A DNA stretch of 64,000 nucleotides, taken from contig LMAJ01000004.1 in assembly GCA_001507425.1 (NCBI GenBank), forward strand, positions 62,001 to 126,000, read 5' to 3'. Position 1 is the stretch's first letter. Each line of letters begins with the position of its first letter. This DNA comes from Flavobacteriaceae bacterium CRH (GTDB taxonomy: Bacteria; Bacteroidota; Bacteroidia; Flavobacteriales; Flavobacteriaceae). The position numbers and the translations under genes were made by a program. Below are positions 25,101-35,060 of this stretch, one piece after another. The notes below the pieces were generated by a model, which did not search any database, was not told where the DNA came from, and saw only the letters and a list, made by a program, of their open reading frames with translations.

Positions 25101-26123
25101 TTAAAATTGAATTCGCGCTTTCGAAACCACTGCTGAAGTTTCAAAACGACTTGATAAATATTTTTGATATCCCACAATTCCTATCATTGCGGCGTTATCT
25201 GTTGTGTATTCAAATTTCGGAACAAAAGTTTTCCAGCCGTATTTGCCTTCACTTTCCTTCAATCGGGTTCTAATTCCTGAATTTGCCGAAACGCCGCCGC
25301 CAATGGCAATTTGCGTAATTCCGGTTTCTTTTACCGCTAATTTTAATTTGTCCATCAAAATTTCGATAATGGTATATTGAATAGAAGCACAAATATCATT
25401 CAGGTTTTCTTCGATGAAATTTGGGTTTTCTAATTTTTTCTTCTGAATAAAATATAAAATCGCCGTTTTTAATCCGGAGAAACTAAAATCTAATCCTGGA
25501 ACTTTTGGTTTTGTAAATGCAAAAGCTTTCGGGTTTCCTAATTGTGCATATTTGTCGATCAAAGGTCCGCCGGGATAAGGAAGCCCAAGTATTTTAGCAC
25601 TCTTATCAAAAGCTTCTCCAACAGCGTCGTCAGTGGTTTCACCAATAATTTCCATATCAAAAAAACCATTCACTTTTACAATTTGCGTATGTCCGCCGCT
25701 AATGGTTAAAGCTAAAAAGGGAAATTCAGGTTTATCAAATCCTTCTTCATCAATAAAATGCGCTAAAATATGCGCATGCATGTGGTTTACAGCTATCAAC
25801 GGAATTTTTAATGCCAATGACAACGATTTGCTAAAAGAACTACCGACCAATAAAGAACCCATTAAACCGGGACCCTGCGTAAAAGCAATGGCAGTTAGCT
25901 GTTCTTTTTGTACATTTGCTTTACGAAGCGCAGCATCAATTACTGGTACAATGTTTTGCTGATGTGCTCTCGAAGCCAATTCAGGAACAACACCTCCGTA
26001 TTGATTGTGAATTAGCTGGTTCGCAACAACATTTGAGAGTACTTTATCGTTATGTAAAACTGCAGCAGCAGTATCATCGCAGGAACTTTCGATGGCAAGA
26101 ATAAAAACCTCTGAATTTTGCAT
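25101..26123 (-). CDS. tsaD: tRNA N6-adenosine threonylcarbamoyltransferase TsaD
   Basis: An ASKHA-fold protein of about 340 residues starting MQNSEVFILAIESSCDDTAAAVL. The metal ligands are in NHMHAHILAHF (HxxxH). Further motifs are SGGHTQIV, the GEAFDKSAKILGLPYPGGP loop, FSFSGLKTAI and GGGVSANSGIR. It transfers threonylcarbamoyl to A37 of ANN-decoding tRNAs together with TsaB, TsaE and threonylcarbamoyl-AMP. The start at 26123 gives the family N-terminus. It is divergent from tamB. Confidence 0.96.
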   Translation of the reverse strand: MQNSEVFILAIESSCDDTAAAVLHNDKVLSNVVANQLIHNQYGGVVPELASRAHQQNIVPVIDAALRKANVQKEQLTAIAFTQGPGLMGSLLVGSSFSKSLSLALKIPLIAVNHMHAHILAHFIDEEGFDKPEFPFLALTISGGHTQIVKVNGFFDMEIIGETTDDAVGEAFDKSAKILGLPYPGGPLIDKYAQLGNPKAFAFTKPKVPGLDFSFSGLKTAILYFIQKKKLENPNFIEENLNDICASIQYTIIEILMDKLKLAVKETGITQIAIGGGVSANSGIRTRLKESEGKYGWKTFVPKFEYTTDNAAMIGIVGYQKYLSSRFETSAVVSKARIQF

Positions 26124-26144
26124 ATAAAGGCACGAATTTTGAAT

Positions 26145-26152
26145 TATATTTG
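26145..26152 (+). promoter_or_regulatory. Promoter -7 box for tamB
   Basis: TATATTTG is an exact match to TAnnTTTG. The nearest TTTG upstream (26117-26120) is 24 bp away, slightly long. Transcription would start near 26158, leaving about 90 nt before the extended tamB reading frame. Confidence 0.45.
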
Positions 26153-26330
26153 ACAAATCAAATTTTTAAATTTCTTTGATTGTTAAGCAGACGCCAAAAT
26201 TAAAGAATTTTTACCAAAAACAGTCGTACTTTGTCTGTTCAAATAAATTAAAAAGAAAACTAAAATTAAAGCAGCTATTAAAAAAGTAAAGAAAATAATA
26301 TCCAGAACCCTAATTGGGTTAATCTTACTT

Positions 26331-29300
26331 TTGTTAGCATTAGCAATAACATTGTCTTTGCCTTTTGTTCAGACAAAAATTGCGCAATATATTACGACTT
26401 CACTAAACGACGATTTTAAAACTGATATTACGATAGATAAAGTTGCAATTAATATTTTTGGAGGCGTAAAGCTAAAAAATGTACTGATTCGGGATCATCA
26501 TAAAAAAACTTTAATCTATTCGGATATTATTAATACTGATATTCTAAGTATTACAAGATTGCTCGATGGCGATTTAATTTTTGGTGATATACGATTGACC
26601 GGTTTAATTTTTAATCTGAAAACCTACAAAGGGGAAGATGAAAATAACATCAATAAATTTATCCGATTATTTGATTCTGATAAACCATCAAAAACCAATA
26701 AACACTTTTTGTTAACAGCCAAAAATGCCTATATCTCAAAAGGTACTTTTAGTGTTGTTGATGAAAATAAAAAAACACCAAAAGTTGTTGATTTTAAAAA
26801 GCTTAACGCATATATAAGCGATTTTAAAATTTACGGTCCGGACATCAATACAACCATTCACAGATTTTCGTTTCAGGATCATCGCGGCCTTTATGTTTCT
26901 AATTTGGCATCAAAGTTTAGTTATACCAAAAAGCAAATGAAGCTTGAAAATTTAGCTATAAAAACTAAAAGATCAACGATTTACGGAAAAGCAATTCTAA
27001 GTTATAATCCTGGCGATTTTTTAGCTTTTACAGATAAAGTTAAGTTTGATGTTGCTCTGGATTCTGCTTCAATTGCTACCAACGATATTCGTTATTTTTA
27101 TGACGGATTGGGTAAAAATCAGCATTTTAAACTTAAAACTAAAATTAAAGGAACGCTTAATAATTTAAATTTAAAAAGACTTAGGCTTACAGATACCAAC
27201 GGTTCTAGAATTGTAGGTAATATTAATTTTCAGAATCTTTTGGGAAATAAAGACCAGAAATTTTTCATGAATGGAAAGTTTGACAGACTTGTTTCCAGTT
27301 ATGATAATTTGGTAGCTCTATTGCCAATCGTTTTAGGAAAAAAACTTCCAAAAGAACTTAAGCGAATTGGTAAATTTAATCTTGTCGGAAAAGCAAAAGT
27401 CTCTACAACTGAGCTAGAAAGTAATTTTAAGCTAATTACAGAATTAGGAAATGGTGAAGTCGATTTGCATATGAATAATATGGATTTTATCGATAAAGCT
27501 TCATATTCCGGAAATATTGTGTTGGAAAATTTTAATATTGGAGCATTATTACAGCGAAAAGACCTGGGTAGAACAACCTTAAATTTAGATGTTGATGGCG
27601 TTGGTTTTACTGCAAAATATTTAAACACTATTATAAAAGGTGATATCGAAAAACTAGATTATAATAAATACACCTATAATAATATTGTAGTAAACGGTAA
27701 TTTTAAGCTGCCTTATTATAAAGGACAAATTTCTGTAAACGATCCTAATTTAACTTTAACGTTCGACGGATTAGTTGATTTAAGTAAACGAGAAAGCAAA
27801 TACGATTTTCATATTAATGTTGAAAATGCCGATTTACGAAAACTGAAATTTGTAAACGATTCTATTTCTCATTTTCAGGGAGATGCTATTGTAGAAGTTA
27901 CCGGAAATTCAATCGAAAATCTTCAGGGAAATATTTATATTAAAGATGCGGTTTATCAAAATCCAAAATCGACTTATGCTTTTGATGAACTAACGGTTAA
28001 TTCTAGTTTCGATGCTGATAAATTGCGTACCATAACCATTAATTCCACAGACATTGTAGATGGTAAAATTGTTGGTAAATTTCAGTTTGCTCAATTAGAC
28101 AAACTGGTTATGAATTCTATAGGAAGTCTTTATACCAATTATAAACCTTATAAAATTAAAAAAGGACAATTTTTACGTTTCAATTTTCATGTTTATGATA
28201 AAGTTGTCGAAATGTTGTATCCTGAAATTAATATTGATTCATCGACAGTAGTTCGCGGAAAAATTGATGCTGATTTGGGGGAATTTAAATTTAGATTTAA
28301 ATCTCAAAAGATAACAGCGGCAAAAAATACATTCGATAACATTCGTATAAATGTAGACAATAAAAATCCACTTTATAATGCTTTTATAGAGTTAGATAGC
28401 ATTAAAACGCCTTATTATAAAATCCGTGATTTCAATTTAATTAATGTTACCTCGAAAGACACATTATATGTTCGTTCAGAATTTAAAGGCGGAGATAAAG
28501 GCGAGGATTATTATAATCTGAATTTATTTCATACCATAGACAAAAACAAAAATAACGTTGTTGGTATTAAAAAATCTGAAATGAAGTTTAAGGATTATTT
28601 GTGGTACTTAAACGAAAAGGAAAATTCAGATAATCAAATCGTTTTTGATAAAAATTTCAAGAATTTTAATATCAATAATATAGTGCTTTCGCATGAAGAT
28701 CAAAAAATTGATTTAAATGGAGTTTTAAAAGGAAGCGACTACAAGGATATTGTCCTGAATTTTGAAGATGTCGATATTAATAAAATTACCCCATTCAATT
28801 CAAAATTTGTATTTAACGGTAATTTGAATGGAAATGTCAATTTCAAGCAGAATAAAGATGTTTACCAGCCCACGGCATCTATTGTTATTGATCACCTTAA
28901 TTTGAATAAAATAGAATTAGGGACTTTGAATTTTGATATTTCAGGAGATCAGAGCTTGAAAAAATTTACGATAAGTTCCTCCATTCAAAATGGTTTTACA
29001 GAATCATTTAGCGCTAACGGAAATTTTGCAATCGAAAATAAAGAGACAATTCTTGACTTAAAACTTAAGTTAGAAGGGTTTAATCTGGCTACTTTAGGAA
29101 CTGTTGGCGGCGATGTTTTGTCTAATATTAGAGGAAGCGTTTCCGGAAATGCAGCTGTTGTTGGTAATATTAAAAAACCTGAAATCAACGGAAGATTGTA
29201 TGTTGAAAAGGCAGGAATGACAATTCCGTACCTGAATGTAGATTATGCATTAAGTGACCGAACGGTTATTGATCTTAATGATGAAAGGTTTTTGTTTAGA

Positions 29301-30851
29301 AATAATCAGCTTACAGATACTAAATACGGCACAAAAGGATTGTTGAACGGTAGTATTGAACATCATAATTTTGGAGATTGGAAACTCGATTTAAATATTA
29401 CATCAAAACGATTATTAGCACTTGATACAAAAGATAGTGATGATGCAGCGTATTTTGGTACCGCATTTATTAATGGTTCTGCAAGTATTAAAGGCCCAAC
29501 ACAAAGTTTGTTTATAAAAGTAGATGCCAAATCTGAGAAAGGCACTGAGGTTAAAATACCTATAAATAATGTGCAAAGCGTAGGTGAGAGCAGCTGGATA
29601 CATTTTGTTACGCCAAAAGAGAAGTATAATTTAGCGAACGGTATTGTTGAAAAAACCAGAAATTATAACGGTCTTGAACTTGAATTTGATTTTGATATTA
29701 CGCCAGATGCTGAAGTTGAAGTAATTCTGGATCGAAATTCCGGACACGGTATGAAAGGAAAAGGTTACGGATCTTTATTATTTAAAATTAATACGCTCGG
29801 TAAATTTAATATGTGGGGAGATTTCCAGGCATACGAAGGAACATATAATTTTAAATACGGAGGTTTAATTGATAAAAAATTCGCAGTTAAAAAAGGAGGA
29901 TCGATAATTTGGGAAGGAAACCCGATGAAAGCCCAGCTGAATTTGGAAGCCGTTTACAGAACATCGGCTAATCCGGCTGTATTATTAAATAATTCATCTT
30001 TCAATAAAAAAGTACCGGTCGAAGTTGTTATTGGTTTAAGAGGGGATTTAACAAGCCCGGAACCTAATTTTGATATTCAGTTTCCATCTGTAAGTAATGT
30101 TTTAAAATCAGAGATACAATATAAGTTAGATGATAAAGATGTGCGCCAGACGCAGGCTTTATATTTACTTTCGACAGGTTCCTTTATGAGTCCGGATGGA
30201 TTTAACCAAAGTGATTTGTCTGGAACATTTGCAGAAACTGCTGCAAGTTTATTAGGAGGGATTATTAAATCTGATAATGATAAGTTTAATATTGATTTGA
30301 ATTTTATTTCGGCCGATAAAAGAATCGGTCAGGAAGCGGATGGTCAGTTTGTTGCTAATATTTCATCTCAGATTAATGAAAAAATATCCATAAACGGAAA
30401 ATTAGGAGTTCCGGTAGGAGGTGTTAATGAATCTGCCATTGTTGGAGATATCGAAATTCTTTACAGGGTAAACGAGGACGGTTCTATGAATCTTCGTTTG
30501 TTTAATAAAGAAAACGATATTAATTATGTAGGGCAGGGAATAGGATATACGCAAGGAGTTGGTATTTCATACGAAGTCGATTTTGATACTTTTAGCGAGC
30601 TGGTCAATAAAATTTTTAAAAATAATAAATTAGAAAAATCCTTAAAGAGTTCTAATGATGATTTACCGGATTCATTTTTAAATCCTGATTACATTAATTT
30701 TTCTAATAAAAAGCAATCTGAAAAGGATAAAAAGAAAGCGGATAAAAAAGAAGAGGAATTGCAAAAAGAAAAAGAGAAAGAAAAGGAAAAAGAGAAAGCA
30801 AAGCCACAGACAAATAATCAGGGTTATATTCCGGATGACAACGATTTCTGA
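26331..30851 (+). CDS. tamB: Translocation/assembly module TamB-family protein
   Basis: A giant envelope protein of about 1500 residues made of repeating beta-strands and closing in the DUF490/TamB domain (about 1040-1430: GYGSLLFKINTLGKFNMWGDF, FKYGGLIDKKFAVKKGGSIIWEG, QALYLLSTGSF). Such proteins span the periplasm and move phospholipids or help insert outer-membrane proteins. 26331 is TTG, the first NTG codon in frame. The frame is open back to 26247 without any NTG, and those 28 residues (IKKKTKIKAAIKKVKKIISR, then TLIGLILL) complete a positively charged signal anchor. The true start is therefore probably upstream at an unusual codon. The C-terminus is a Lys/Glu-rich tail. Confidence 0.9.
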   Translation: MLALAITLSLPFVQTKIAQYITTSLNDDFKTDITIDKVAINIFGGVKLKNVLIRDHHKKTLIYSDIINTDILSITRLLDGDLIFGDIRLTGLIFNLKTYKGEDENNINKFIRLFDSDKPSKTNKHFLLTAKNAYISKGTFSVVDENKKTPKVVDFKKLNAYISDFKIYGPDINTTIHRFSFQDHRGLYVSNLASKFSYTKKQMKLENLAIKTKRSTIYGKAILSYNPGDFLAFTDKVKFDVALDSASIATNDIRYFYDGLGKNQHFKLKTKIKGTLNNLNLKRLRLTDTNGSRIVGNINFQNLLGNKDQKFFMNGKFDRLVSSYDNLVALLPIVLGKKLPKELKRIGKFNLVGKAKVSTTELESNFKLITELGNGEVDLHMNNMDFIDKASYSGNIVLENFNIGALLQRKDLGRTTLNLDVDGVGFTAKYLNTIIKGDIEKLDYNKYTYNNIVVNGNFKLPYYKGQISVNDPNLTLTFDGLVDLSKRESKYDFHINVENADLRKLKFVNDSISHFQGDAIVEVTGNSIENLQGNIYIKDAVYQNPKSTYAFDELTVNSSFDADKLRTITINSTDIVDGKIVGKFQFAQLDKLVMNSIGSLYTNYKPYKIKKGQFLRFNFHVYDKVVEMLYPEINIDSSTVVRGKIDADLGEFKFRFKSQKITAAKNTFDNIRINVDNKNPLYNAFIELDSIKTPYYKIRDFNLINVTSKDTLYVRSEFKGGDKGEDYYNLNLFHTIDKNKNNVVGIKKSEMKFKDYLWYLNEKENSDNQIVFDKNFKNFNINNIVLSHEDQKIDLNGVLKGSDYKDIVLNFEDVDINKITPFNSKFVFNGNLNGNVNFKQNKDVYQPTASIVIDHLNLNKIELGTLNFDISGDQSLKKFTISSSIQNGFTESFSANGNFAIENKETILDLKLKLEGFNLATLGTVGGDVLSNIRGSVSGNAAVVGNIKKPEINGRLYVEKAGMTIPYLNVDYALSDRTVIDLNDERFLFRNNQLTDTKYGTKGLLNGSIEHHNFGDWKLDLNITSKRLLALDTKDSDDAAYFGTAFINGSASIKGPTQSLFIKVDAKSEKGTEVKIPINNVQSVGESSWIHFVTPKEKYNLANGIVEKTRNYNGLELEFDFDITPDAEVEVILDRNSGHGMKGKGYGSLLFKINTLGKFNMWGDFQAYEGTYNFKYGGLIDKKFAVKKGGSIIWEGNPMKAQLNLEAVYRTSANPAVLLNNSSFNKKVPVEVVIGLRGDLTSPEPNFDIQFPSVSNVLKSEIQYKLDDKDVRQTQALYLLSTGSFMSPDGFNQSDLSGTFAETAASLLGGIIKSDNDKFNIDLNFISADKRIGQEADGQFVANISSQINEKISINGKLGVPVGGVNESAIVGDIEILYRVNEDGSMNLRLFNKENDINYVGQGIGYTQGVGISYEVDFDTFSELVNKIFKNNKLEKSLKSSNDDLPDSFLNPDYINFSNKKQSEKDKKKADKKEEELQKEKEKEKEKEKAKPQTNNQGYIPDDNDF

Positions 30852-30883
30852 TGTCAATTATCGATAAAACTGTTAAGTTTATT

Positions 30884-30910
30884 AAAACCATTTTCGTAAT
30901 GGTTTTTTTT
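30884..30910 (+). terminator. Intrinsic terminator after tamB
   Basis: AAAACCATT and AATGGTTTT form a 9-bp stem with the loop TTCGT, followed by a T-run. It sits about 30 bp after the tamB stop. Confidence 0.8.
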
Positions 30911-31161
30911 ATGCTAAATTTATAGATTCGTAAGTTTTTGAAAACTAGTCTGATTCCGGATTTTTATAACACTTCATTTATGTATTGTTAATTTTAAGGA
31001 TTTAATTAAAATATATGCCTTTTATTATTTTAAATGAATTTTTTTATATCAAAAAACTTATTAACGAAAACGTTTGCATTTAACACAATTAATTAATTTA
31101 TTATAATCATAACCCAAAAAGTGGTGAATGTTTGTTAATTTTACAATTTAATACTTAAATA
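30911..31161. other. AT-rich region upstream of pfkA
   Basis: About 250 bp, strongly AT-rich, with no gene. It contains CGAAAACGTTTGCATT near 31064-31079, which resembles a LacI/CcpA-like palindromic core (AACGTT), but a regulator cannot be assigned. It presumably carries the pfkA promoter. Confidence 0.35.
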
Positions 31162-32148
31162 ATGCCAAAAACAATAAAAAAAGTTGGTGTTCTAACTTCA
31201 GGAGGAGACTCACCAGGAATGAACGCCGCAATACGATCAGTTGTTCGAACATGTGCTTATCATAATATAGAATGCATAGGAATTTATAGAGGGTATCAAG
31301 GAATGATCGAAGGAGATTTCAAAGAAATGGGCCCTCGAAGTGTAAATAACATTGTAAACAAAGGAGGAACGATCTTAAAATCAGCCCGTTCTCTTGAGTT
31401 TAGAACCCCTGAAGGCAGAAAAAAAGCGCACGAAAACCTTTTAAAAGCCGGAGTTGATGCTTTGGTTGTAATTGGTGGAGACGGAAGTTTTACCGGAGGT
31501 TTAATTTTTAATTCAGAATTTGATTTTCCTGTAATGGGAATTCCAGGTACAATTGATAATGATATTTATGGAACAACTCATACTTTAGGTTATGATACAG
31601 CCTTAAATACCGTTGTAGATTGTATTGATAAAATTAGAGATACTGCAAGTTCGCACAACCGTCTGTTTTTTGTAGAGGTAATGGGAAGAGATGCAGGACA
31701 TATTGCTCTTAACGCCGGTATTGGTGCAGGAGCAGAAGAAATCCTTATTCCTGAAGAAGATTTAGGTTTAGACAGATTGCTGGACTCATTGCAAAAAAGT
31801 AAAGCTTCAGGAAAATCATCAAGTATAGTGGTTATTGCAGAGGGAGATAAAATTGGTAAAAACGTATTCGAATTAAAAGATTATGTTGAGGCTAATTTAC
31901 CGGAATACGACGTAAGAGTTTCTGTTTTAGGACATATGCAGCGTGGTGGTTCTCCATCTTGTTTTGATCGTGTGTTGGCAAGCCGTTTAGGTGTAAAAGC
32001 AGTAGAATCTTTAATCGAAGGTAAATCAAACTATATGGTTGGTTTGCGCGAAGATAAAGTGTCTTTAACTCCATTAGAACAAGCAATTAAAGGGAAATCT
32101 GAAATTGATAGAGAATTATTGAGAGTGTCTGATATAATGTCAACATAA
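31162..32148 (+). CDS. pfkA: ATP-dependent 6-phosphofructokinase
   Basis: The 328-residue protein has all PfkA motifs: TSGGDSPGMNAAIR (ATP loop), VVIGGDGSFTGG, GIPGTIDND with the catalytic Asp, VEVMGRDAGHIAL (substrate binding) and LGHMQRGGSPSCFDR. GGDGS with Gly after Asp favours ATP over pyrophosphate as donor. It phosphorylates fructose-6-phosphate in glycolysis. It lies 88 bp upstream of gap, followed by a sugar kinase and methylglyoxal synthase on the same strand. Confidence 0.96.
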   Translation: MPKTIKKVGVLTSGGDSPGMNAAIRSVVRTCAYHNIECIGIYRGYQGMIEGDFKEMGPRSVNNIVNKGGTILKSARSLEFRTPEGRKKAHENLLKAGVDALVVIGGDGSFTGGLIFNSEFDFPVMGIPGTIDNDIYGTTHTLGYDTALNTVVDCIDKIRDTASSHNRLFFVEVMGRDAGHIALNAGIGAGAEEILIPEEDLGLDRLLDSLQKSKASGKSSSIVVIAEGDKIGKNVFELKDYVEANLPEYDVRVSVLGHMQRGGSPSCFDRVLASRLGVKAVESLIEGKSNYMVGLREDKVSLTPLEQAIKGKSEIDRELLRVSDIMST

Positions 32149-32212
32149 AAATAAAAGTTTAAAATAGAAGAAGTTTATTGTGAGGAAATTAGACTTTAAA
32201 TTAGTGTAATAA

Positions 32213-33241
<1,029 letters not shown>

Positions 33242-33259
33242 TAATATATAAATTTGGCA

Positions 33260-33290
33260 AATCCCGTTATCTAAAGTAACGGGATTTTCT
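33260..33290 (+). terminator. Intrinsic terminator after gap
   Basis: AATCCCGTTA (33260-33269) and TAACGGGATT (33277-33286) form a perfect 10-bp stem with a 7-nt loop and TTCTTATTTTG tail. Confidence 0.88.
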
Positions 33291-33371
33291 TATTTTGTTT
33301 GGACTTTAATTAATGTAAAAAACACACTTTTAAATTAATATGAGGAAAAACTAATCCAAAAACTAAAGAAA

Positions 33372-34223
33372 ATGAAATTAATAGTTGATAGTGGGTCTAC
33401 TAAAGCAGATTGGATTGCAATTGATGATAACGGAAAAGTATTATTCACCACACAAACATTGGGATTAAACCCTGAAATTCTTGACGGTCCTGAAATTGTT
33501 TCAAGATTAAACGATCGTTTTGATATTTTACAAAATAAAAAAAATGCCACTCATTTGTTCTTTTACGGAGCAGGTTGCGGAACAGAGAGAATGCAAACTG
33601 CACTTTCTCAAATATTTCAGGAATATTTTAACAATGCTATAGTAGAAGTTCACGAAGATACATATGCTGCGGTTTATGCAACAACTCCAAAAGGAGAAGA
33701 AGCAATCGTAAGTATTTTAGGAACAGGATCTAACTGTAGTTATTTTGATGGAAAATTATTGCATCAAAAAGTACAATCATTAGGTTATATTGCTATGGAT
33801 GATTGTAGTGGAAATGTTTTCGGAAAAGAATTAATCAGAAAGTATTACTTCAATAAAATGCCTAAAGAACTGGCAATTGAATTTGAAAAAGAATATAATT
33901 TAGATGCTGATTTTATCAAAAACAAATTATATAAAGAGCCAAATCCAAATGCTTATTTAGCGACATTTGCTAAGTTTTTAATCAAACATAAAGATTCTGA
34001 ATTCTGTAGAAAAATCATTTTCAAAGGAATGAAATCGTTCGTTAAAAACTATATCAAACAATTTGATAATTGTCAAGAAGTTCCGGTACATTTTGTAGGT
34101 TCTATTGCTTTTTATTTAAAAGATGAATTAAAAGAAACTTTTGATAAATACGAACTTCAATTAGGAAATGTTTTAAGAAGACCAATCGACGGATTAATTG
34201 CATACCATGTTGCTAATCAATAG
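33372..34223 (+). CDS. BadF/BadG-family ATPase, N-acetylglucosamine kinase-like
   Basis: An ASKHA-fold kinase of 283 residues. The phosphate-1 motif is LIVDSGSTKADWIAID, phosphate-2 is IVSILGTGSNCSYFDG, and GYIAMDDCSGNVFGKELI plus FVGSIAFYLKDEL follow. It resembles eukaryotic-type GlcNAc kinase-like proteins of Bacteroidetes. It probably phosphorylates an amino sugar or other hexose, feeding glycolysis or cell-wall recycling. The next gene, mgsA, starts 11 bp after its stop, so the two are an operon. The substrate is inferred from the family only. Confidence 0.82.
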   Translation: MKLIVDSGSTKADWIAIDDNGKVLFTTQTLGLNPEILDGPEIVSRLNDRFDILQNKKNATHLFFYGAGCGTERMQTALSQIFQEYFNNAIVEVHEDTYAAVYATTPKGEEAIVSILGTGSNCSYFDGKLLHQKVQSLGYIAMDDCSGNVFGKELIRKYYFNKMPKELAIEFEKEYNLDADFIKNKLYKEPNPNAYLATFAKFLIKHKDSEFCRKIIFKGMKSFVKNYIKQFDNCQEVPVHFVGSIAFYLKDELKETFDKYELQLGNVLRRPIDGLIAYHVANQ

Positions 34224-34233
34224 TTCTGGTTTT

Positions 34234-34608
34234 ATGGAAATTGCTATTATTGCGCATGATGGTAAAAAAGCAGATTTAATTGATTTTTTGATTAAAAATT
34301 CTGAAGTTTTACATCATGAAAAAATAAGGCTTATTGGTACAGGAACTACCGGAGGAAAAGCTGAAGCTGCGGGTTTTAAAACGCAAAGAATGCTTTCCGG
34401 GCCTTTAGGCGGAGATGCGCAAATTGCAGGCAGAGTGGCAGAAGGAATTACAAAAATGGTTTTCTTTTTTAAAGATCCATTATCAAGTCATCCTCACGAA
34501 GCCGATATTAATATGTTAATTCGTGTTTGCGATGTGCATAATGTGCCGCTGGCAACAAACGAAGCAACGGCACAATTATTATTAGAGGCTATTGCACAGC
34601 AATTATAG
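34234..34608 (+). CDS. mgsA: Methylglyoxal synthase
   Basis: From the ATG at 34234 the protein has 124 residues (MEIAIIAHDGKKADLI), with GTTGGK in the phosphate-binding loop, SGPLGGDAQIAGRVAEG carrying catalytic Asp residues, and FFKDPLSSHPHEADI. These are signature MgsA motifs. It converts dihydroxyacetone phosphate to methylglyoxal, a bypass of lower glycolysis used when phosphate is short. The frame is open 36 bp upstream, but the chosen start gives the family N-terminus. Its last 20 bp overlap the end of the convergent ridA gene. Confidence 0.95.
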   Translation: MEIAIIAHDGKKADLIDFLIKNSEVLHHEKIRLIGTGTTGGKAEAAGFKTQRMLSGPLGGDAQIAGRVAEGITKMVFFFKDPLSSHPHEADINMLIRVCDVHNVPLATNEATAQLLLEAIAQQL

Positions 34609-34969
34609 ATATTTCAACATTTACATTTTTTGGCAAACATGCCACTTGAACCGTTTCACGTGCTGGAGCGGTTTTTTCGTTAAAATAAGATCCGTAAACC
34701 GTATTAATAGCGCCAAAATTATTCATATCCATTATGAATATAGTTGCTTTAACTACATTTTCAAAAGTCATTTCAGCAGCTTCCAGAATGGCAGCAATGT
34801 TTTGCATTACCTGATGCGTTTCATCATTTATATTTTCTGTCACAAGTTCTCCGGATGCAGGATTTATGGCAATTTGACCAGAAGCATAAAGTGTGTTTCC
34901 TGATAATATTGCCTGATTATAAGGCCCGATTGGAGCTGGTGCTTTCTCTGTAAAAATTATTTTTTTCAT
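34589..34969 (-). CDS. ridA: RidA-family reactive intermediate deaminase
   Basis: A 126-residue YjgF/YER057c/UK114 protein: FTEKAPAPIGPYNQAI at the N-terminus, LYASGQIAINPASGEL, VVKATIFIMDMNNFGAIN and the key Arg in TAPARETVQVACLPKN, ending VEISIIAV. All active-site residues expected of the RidA subgroup are visible. It hydrolyses 2-aminoacrylate-type enamine/imine intermediates that arise from PLP enzymes. It is convergent with mgsA and overlaps it by 20 bp. Confidence 0.95.
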   Translation of the reverse strand: MKKIIFTEKAPAPIGPYNQAILSGNTLYASGQIAINPASGELVTENINDETHQVMQNIAAILEAAEMTFENVVKATIFIMDMNNFGAINTVYGSYFNEKTAPARETVQVACLPKNVNVEISIIAVQ

Positions 34970-35060
34970 AGTAATAGATTGTTAAATGCTAAAATAGATG
35001 TGTTTAACCATTAATGTTTTAATGATTAAAAAGAATTGTATAGCTAAAAATACGATTTTA

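Noticed and set aside
29363..29603. Overlapping minus-strand frames inside tamB.
   Set aside because: Several short antisense frames occur in tamB; none has a signal, domain or plausible start context.
30703..30840. Lys/Glu-rich tail of tamB suspected of being a frameshift product.
   Set aside because: The frame runs unbroken from the TamB domain and charged low-complexity tails are common; no better alternative frame exists.
31060..31082. AACGTT-centred palindrome upstream of pfkA considered as a LacI-family operator.
   Set aside because: The match is short and no LacI-type regulator gene is nearby; kept only as a remark.
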